Source of the DNA: Populus alba
Lineage: Eukaryota > Streptophyta > Magnoliopsida > Malpighiales > Salicaceae
Length of the DNA stretch: 64,000 nt
Reading direction: 5' to 3'
Assembly (NCBI RefSeq): GCF_005239225.2
Contig: NC_133302.1
Span: forward strand, 17,897,357-17,961,356
Shown here: positions 59,750 to 64,000 of the stretch, in pieces
Position numbering within the stretch: position 1 is the first letter of the stretch
Layout: the number at the start of each line of letters is the position of its first letter
Translations under genes and position numbers: made by a program
Notes under the pieces: generated by a model
What the model saw: the letters and a program-made list of their open reading frames with translations, nothing else
What the model was told of the DNA's origin: nothing
The model's database searches: none

Positions 59750-61208
59750 ATTATATTTCAGAAAATTGAGTGTGATTTTTACGAAAGGCAATAGATCTGA
59801 TACAAGTCATGTACAATGTGAAGGTCCACTATTGTAGTTAACACCAGGGCCGTATGTCTACTGTTATTTATCTCCATTTCAAGAATGTTTATAGGAAGGA
59901 AATGCATCAACTTTTTTATTAGACAAATCATTATCGTAATTTATCGTGACTGGATAGTTGGTTCCTTCTCGTGCTTTTGCAAGGCTTGTTATGGTCATTT
60001 TACCAGGCTGTGAAGAATTTGGTTTGATCTGCGTCTCCCCATTTTGTTCTTTTGCTGCTAGGAGAAAGAAAAAACACAATACAACGGTTTCCCTCGGTTC
60101 TCGTAATATAAATTCTTCTGCGTGGGAGGCAGCAATATCTGTTGTCGAGTGCTGGTAACCAAGACTCTCAGATGAATGCTTGGGAAGACCTGATGGAAAT
60201 GAAAACGATCGTAAAGTTTCTTTCATACCATCACCACCCACACATTGAGAAAAACATTTCTATAAAAACTCTAATATATGTGTGTATAATTGTAAAGGGC
60301 AATCAAGGAAACAATTTTGCTTCTCTAAATGCTCAATTCTGTTCAGGACGTTGAAATCAGCATACACATCTTACATGCAACATTCTTTCTGGCATCCCAG
60401 AGCCCGATTCAGCTGCACCAGCTTTAAATGCAGCTGCCATTATACGTATAACCTATCTTCGCACAGCAAAGAACTAGCACTCTGTCGCATTTAGTAGCAT
60501 ATTTGCAGTTGCAGCAGAAGAAAACGAGCACTGAACCTTGCCTCTTGAATAGCAGAGAAACCAGAGGCTGTACAAAATACAGCCACCAAAATTCATCAAC
60601 TTGACCAACAAGACAGGTTCCAGTATCCAGCCTAATTCATAATCTCTCCAGCTGATGAATACATGGAACTGGAAGATACCTCGCAGTGTGCAGCAAGAAT
60701 TGAAATCACATGGTTCCTTTAGGCAGGAACAATTCTCACTGGCTTTAATTTGATGACTTCTGAACATGTATCTGAGATCGAAATAACTGACAGATGTAAC
60801 TCCAGCATCATACAGAAACTGCAAACTCCAATACAGCGTATAAGATAATAAAAACCATGCAATGAACTGTAACATACTGAAAAGGGTTAAAGCTAGTTCC
60901 AGGTGAAGCAAATGGCAATTCTGGATTGCCTGAAAAGTGAGTAATCAGTTTTAGTCAATGGAAACTCAGATGGACATTGCATCGTATCAAACATAAAAAC
61001 ACACACACACACCCACATACAATCACTTGCAAGCTTAAGTGTGCAAAGGTGTTGTTCAGAGGGAATATTAACATCGTCTCCTGAGATACACACGCAAAAA
61101 AAGATAAACAATTGCATCCATCATGTAGATTGTTTCATAGTTACATTCCAGCAGTATGAACAATTGGTTGGGAGCTTTGGATATCAGGGTCCTGGTTATG
61201 GTAGTATC
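59750..61208. other. Convergent 3' region between the MES-like gene and UPF3
   Basis: It holds the 3' UTR of the MES-like gene and probably the far 3' UTR of UPF3. A minus-strand AATAAA complement lies at 59915-59920, and a strong minus-strand acceptor (CACTTTTCAG) near 60933. The 120-codon minus-strand frame at 59879-60241 resembles no protein I know and is taken as non-coding. Confidence 0.4.
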
Positions 61209-61494
61209 TGTCAAAAAACCAATTCAACTAAAAAACTTAAATTGTTAGATGAGGTCCAATGTATGATTTATATTATTCTCCTAACATACCCCCTCAAGTG
61301 AAAGCTTTTTAGACTTGAAACTTGCACAGGCTTACATTGCCGTGTTTATTTTTTATCAAATAAATAAGGATGATATTCAAGCTCGTGACCACTTGGTCAT
61401 CAAGACTTTGATATCATGTCTAATAACCAATTCAACCCAGAATCTTATGCTACTAGGTGAGGTTCCAAGATATAATTTATATTATTTTCTAATA
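61209..61494 (-). mobile_element. TRIM-type element, copy 4, with 5-bp target duplication
   Basis: LTRs at 61209-61286 and 61417-61494. On the minus strand they start TGTTAGGAGAATAAT and TATTAGAAAATAAT. Inside are TGATATCAAAG, a decayed primer-binding site, and CACTTGAGGGGGTA, a polypurine-like tract, at the expected ends. GTATC flanks the element at 61204-61208 and 61495-61499. The whole unit is 286 bp with no coding sequence. Confidence 0.9.
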
Positions 61495-61950
61495 GTATCT
61501 ACATCTACTACATCTACTACAACTCAGACAAATGTGTATCATCACCAAACAACATCAGCACTTTTAAAATGCTATCACCACTTTATTTGAATGTGTTATG
61601 CCAATACCTATCACTATTATGCATGACAATAGATCTTAAAGGAACAAGCAGATTACAGCATGACAGAAAGCTGGATGTTTACAATAATAGTAATCGAGTA
61701 AATGAACTAGAGCAATAGGTCTACACAAAGAAATCTAATCCCTCATTTAGGAGAGAACAATGCATCTGATTGTCAAAAAACCTGCAACAATCATATTTTT
61801 CAGGTTTTCAACATTCAAAATAATTTGTTTGTTGCATGCTGCTACATTGTTAAGTATTGATGACCATTTGGATAAACATCTATACTATGCATGGTCACAT
61901 CATTCTTTGATGAATAATAAATTTTGATATTTGGCTTTGTTTATTCTCAC

Positions 61951-62660
61951 CAGTACAGCAGCTCAGTCCCAAAATATCATCTCTGAAACTGTAAGATCCA
62001 GTTAAAAGTTTTGGATTAATGTTTAGATTTTTCCATCCACGTTTCACAAAAGTTAAAAATCATTTTTCTTGATTCTTCCACTCTGTCAAAGATGCAAAAC
62101 ATAGACACATTGCAAAAGAAAAGGTAGGTCCCCTTCAAATTCTTAAATTGCTGAGCGCTTCTCCCACTTGAAAGTGTGGAGACATCTCATTTGCAAACTA
62201 TATATAAGCTTACCTTAGATCCCAACATTGCAACTGTGTTACAAAACTACATATTCCCAGCATTTTCATTTTTTGTGTTTCCTCTGAGAGAGTATGTGAA
62301 AGGGTTCTAATGTGGAAATTGGTGGGTACAACACTAAAATTGTAGTTAATTCATCATCACCATTGCCATCATCATCCTGACATGATTAAAAATGCTAAAT
62401 ACAAAAGTTATATCTTCTTTCATCATTATTTTTTTAGATTTAGCTGGGCAAACCATTTCAGTGAACAGTTCAATGCTGTCAAGGTTCTATGAACAGTTCA
62501 ACGCTGTCGAGGTTCTATATATTCAATAAACTTTCGGGCGCATATTGTTCAGAATCCCTCTTTGATTTCCAAAACAAATCTAATAGGTATCTTCTGTATG
62601 ATAGCTAAAAAAGAAACATGAAAATGGTATTCATGATGTGGATATAGATATAAGCTTACC
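61951..62660 (-). other. Predicted spliced 3' UTR of UPF3
   Basis: After the stop at 62694 the minus strand has a good donor at 62659 (ATCTG/GTAAGC). A plausible exon follows at 62376-62214 (acceptor CATGTCAG, donor CTAAG/GTAAGC), then one at 61988-61951 (acceptor CTTACAG, donor ACTG/GTGAG). These would put exon junctions about 34, 197 and 235 bases after the stop. They are read by eye and unproven. Confidence 0.45.
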
Positions 62661-62693
62661 AGATTTAACACCAGATGAGTGATTTTAAAAACC

Positions 62694-64000
62694 TTAAGAC
62701 TTCTGGACCCATACTTGTTTCTGCAAACACCAAAAAGATAATTCAACTACTAGAAATAATACAACGGGATCACAGTCCATGATGCTTAACACAAATTGTG
62801 CACACCTCCTGGGCAGTATAGCCAGCATGACCTCCTTTTTTGGAAAATTTTCCTCCAGTTGCACTCGGGGAGCTATAAAGCATTATATTATGGGCTGTCA
62901 CTTGACGACCAAAATCTCTACGGGAACCTGGATGAAATCAAATTAAATGAAGTTTAGCTGACTCCAATGTGCAACTTGTGATCATCAAGCAATGGTTGAA
63001 AAGGCTTCTAAAGTTCCACCCCTAGATTTGCCAACCTAAATATACAAATTAAAAAGAAAAAGAGTAATCCAGACTTGTAAATTTTACAAAAACAAATTCT
63101 AATACATGTGCTAGTGCATGGCATATCCCACAGGATCTGGGAGAACAAGAGCATTGTTAATTATTGTAATGTACCTACTAAAAGTAGGCTGACAGCACCA
63201 TACACACTGATAGATACAACATTGCATGTTACTTGTTGATATCATGTCCAACAAGAATCTTGTTCTATTTAACTGGCCAACATGGATCTGAATTTCCATG
63301 ATTAGTTAAGTATGAGAATAAGTTTTGAAAGCACTGAGCACTCCACTTAGATTTTTTATAGAAAAACTAACCATTCTCTGCAGAAGAATTATTGCTTCCA
63401 CTTGTTGACCCTGCTGATCCCTGATTATGGTCCCTATTTTGCGTGCCATCTTTTACTTCTCCATGGGTTGCTGGAAAAATAGACAAAAGTTAGCTATGTA
63501 CCCCCCTGCTAAGAAATTGTAATCAGCTACAATTATATATCCACATTTCATTCAGGATTATACAAAAGAACAATCACAGAAATGGAAAATACCTCGAACA
63601 GAATCAGAATGCACTTCAGATTGCAATATAGAGGATGTCAAGTGTTCTGCATTAGCATGTTTACTAGGACAGTTCCGGACAGGAGTCCAAACACCACGAC
63701 ATGGTCTATCCTTATTTCTTGAATGTTTTTCTCGTTTCTCAAAATGAGAGCCAGGATCGTGTTGATCCTTTTTCACAAGCTTATCATATGAACTCCTTTT
63801 TACATCATTGTCAGACATAGATGCCAGAGGCTCCTTGTAAGGGACATGACCATTCAAACCCACTTGCGTGGTTTTAGGCTGAATTGGTTGCTTGTCATTC
63901 TCCACCTCTAGGTTTTGAAATTTCTTCTTGGCTGAGGCAGCTTTTGAAGGTAGAATACTTTTTATCAGCCTCTCACTAGCTTCATGCCTCTGATACTGTT
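62694..64000 (-). CDS. UPF3: UPF3, C-terminal part (5' part outside the window)
   Basis: Four exons on the minus strand are visible: 64000-63593 (continuing beyond the edge), 63470-63372, 62927-62806 and 62720-62694. They are joined in phase and end KQVWVQKS, stop. The first contains HSRNKDRPCRGVWTPVRN, which matches the motif by which UPF3 proteins bind the exon-junction complex (R-x-K/N-x-DRP core). The rest is basic, disordered and Ser/Gly-rich (SAGSTSGSNNSSAENG; GRQVTAHN; GGKFSKKGGHAGYTAQE), as in plant UPF3 tails. UPF3 links exon-junction complexes to UPF2/UPF1 in nonsense-mediated decay. The RNA-recognition-like N-terminal domain lies past position 64000. Confidence 0.85.

Noticed and set aside
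59879..60241. 120-codon minus-strand open frame
   Set aside because: No family resemblance and odd composition; it lies between two converging genes, where 3' UTRs are expected.

Overview
The window looks like nuclear DNA of a poplar or another Salicaceae tree. It is AT-rich, the genes are split by GT-AG introns, and the spacers are full of low-copy degenerate repeats. Each protein is clearly a flowering-plant family member, and the D-lineage MADS gene is closest in my memory to woody eudicot AGL11 proteins. The species call is inference, because no search was possible.

I can support seven protein genes. (1) 7309-10747 (+): secreted plant protein of unknown function (DUF7705 type), 4 exons. 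(2) 15471-18912 (+): elongation factor eEF1B gamma, 7 coding exons. (3) 22981-23834 (+): 104-residue single-pass membrane protein. (4) 38644-44446 (+): MADS-box ovule-identity gene of the SEEDSTICK/AGL11 type, with a long probable leader intron and a 3.9-kb first coding intron. (5) 46285-49272 (-): AIG1/IAN GTPase with a C-terminal CaaX box. (6) 56209-59749 (+): alpha/beta-hydrolase of the MES11-like methylesterase group. (7) 62694-64000 (-): 3' part of UPF3, a nonsense-mediated decay factor that runs off the right edge. Exon joins were read by eye and close in frame for every gene.

The spacers are repeat-built. They hold four copies of a very short LTR element (TRIM type; one copy has a 5-bp target duplication), a tRNA-derived SINE inside the MADS gene with a 13-bp target duplication, several TIR/MITE-like elements, arrays of a roughly 166-bp repeat in both orientations, an RNase H relic of a non-LTR element, and a decayed plastid insertion carrying trnR-ACG.

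The genes do not form a pathway; they are independent housekeeping, developmental and defence-type loci. The observations most worth following are the apparently multi-intron 3' UTR of UPF3 (a likely NMD self-regulation signal), the TRIM family, a direct-inverted-direct triplication in the eEF1B gamma first intron, and nested duplications in the non-coding parts of the MADS gene. I saw no new protein system.
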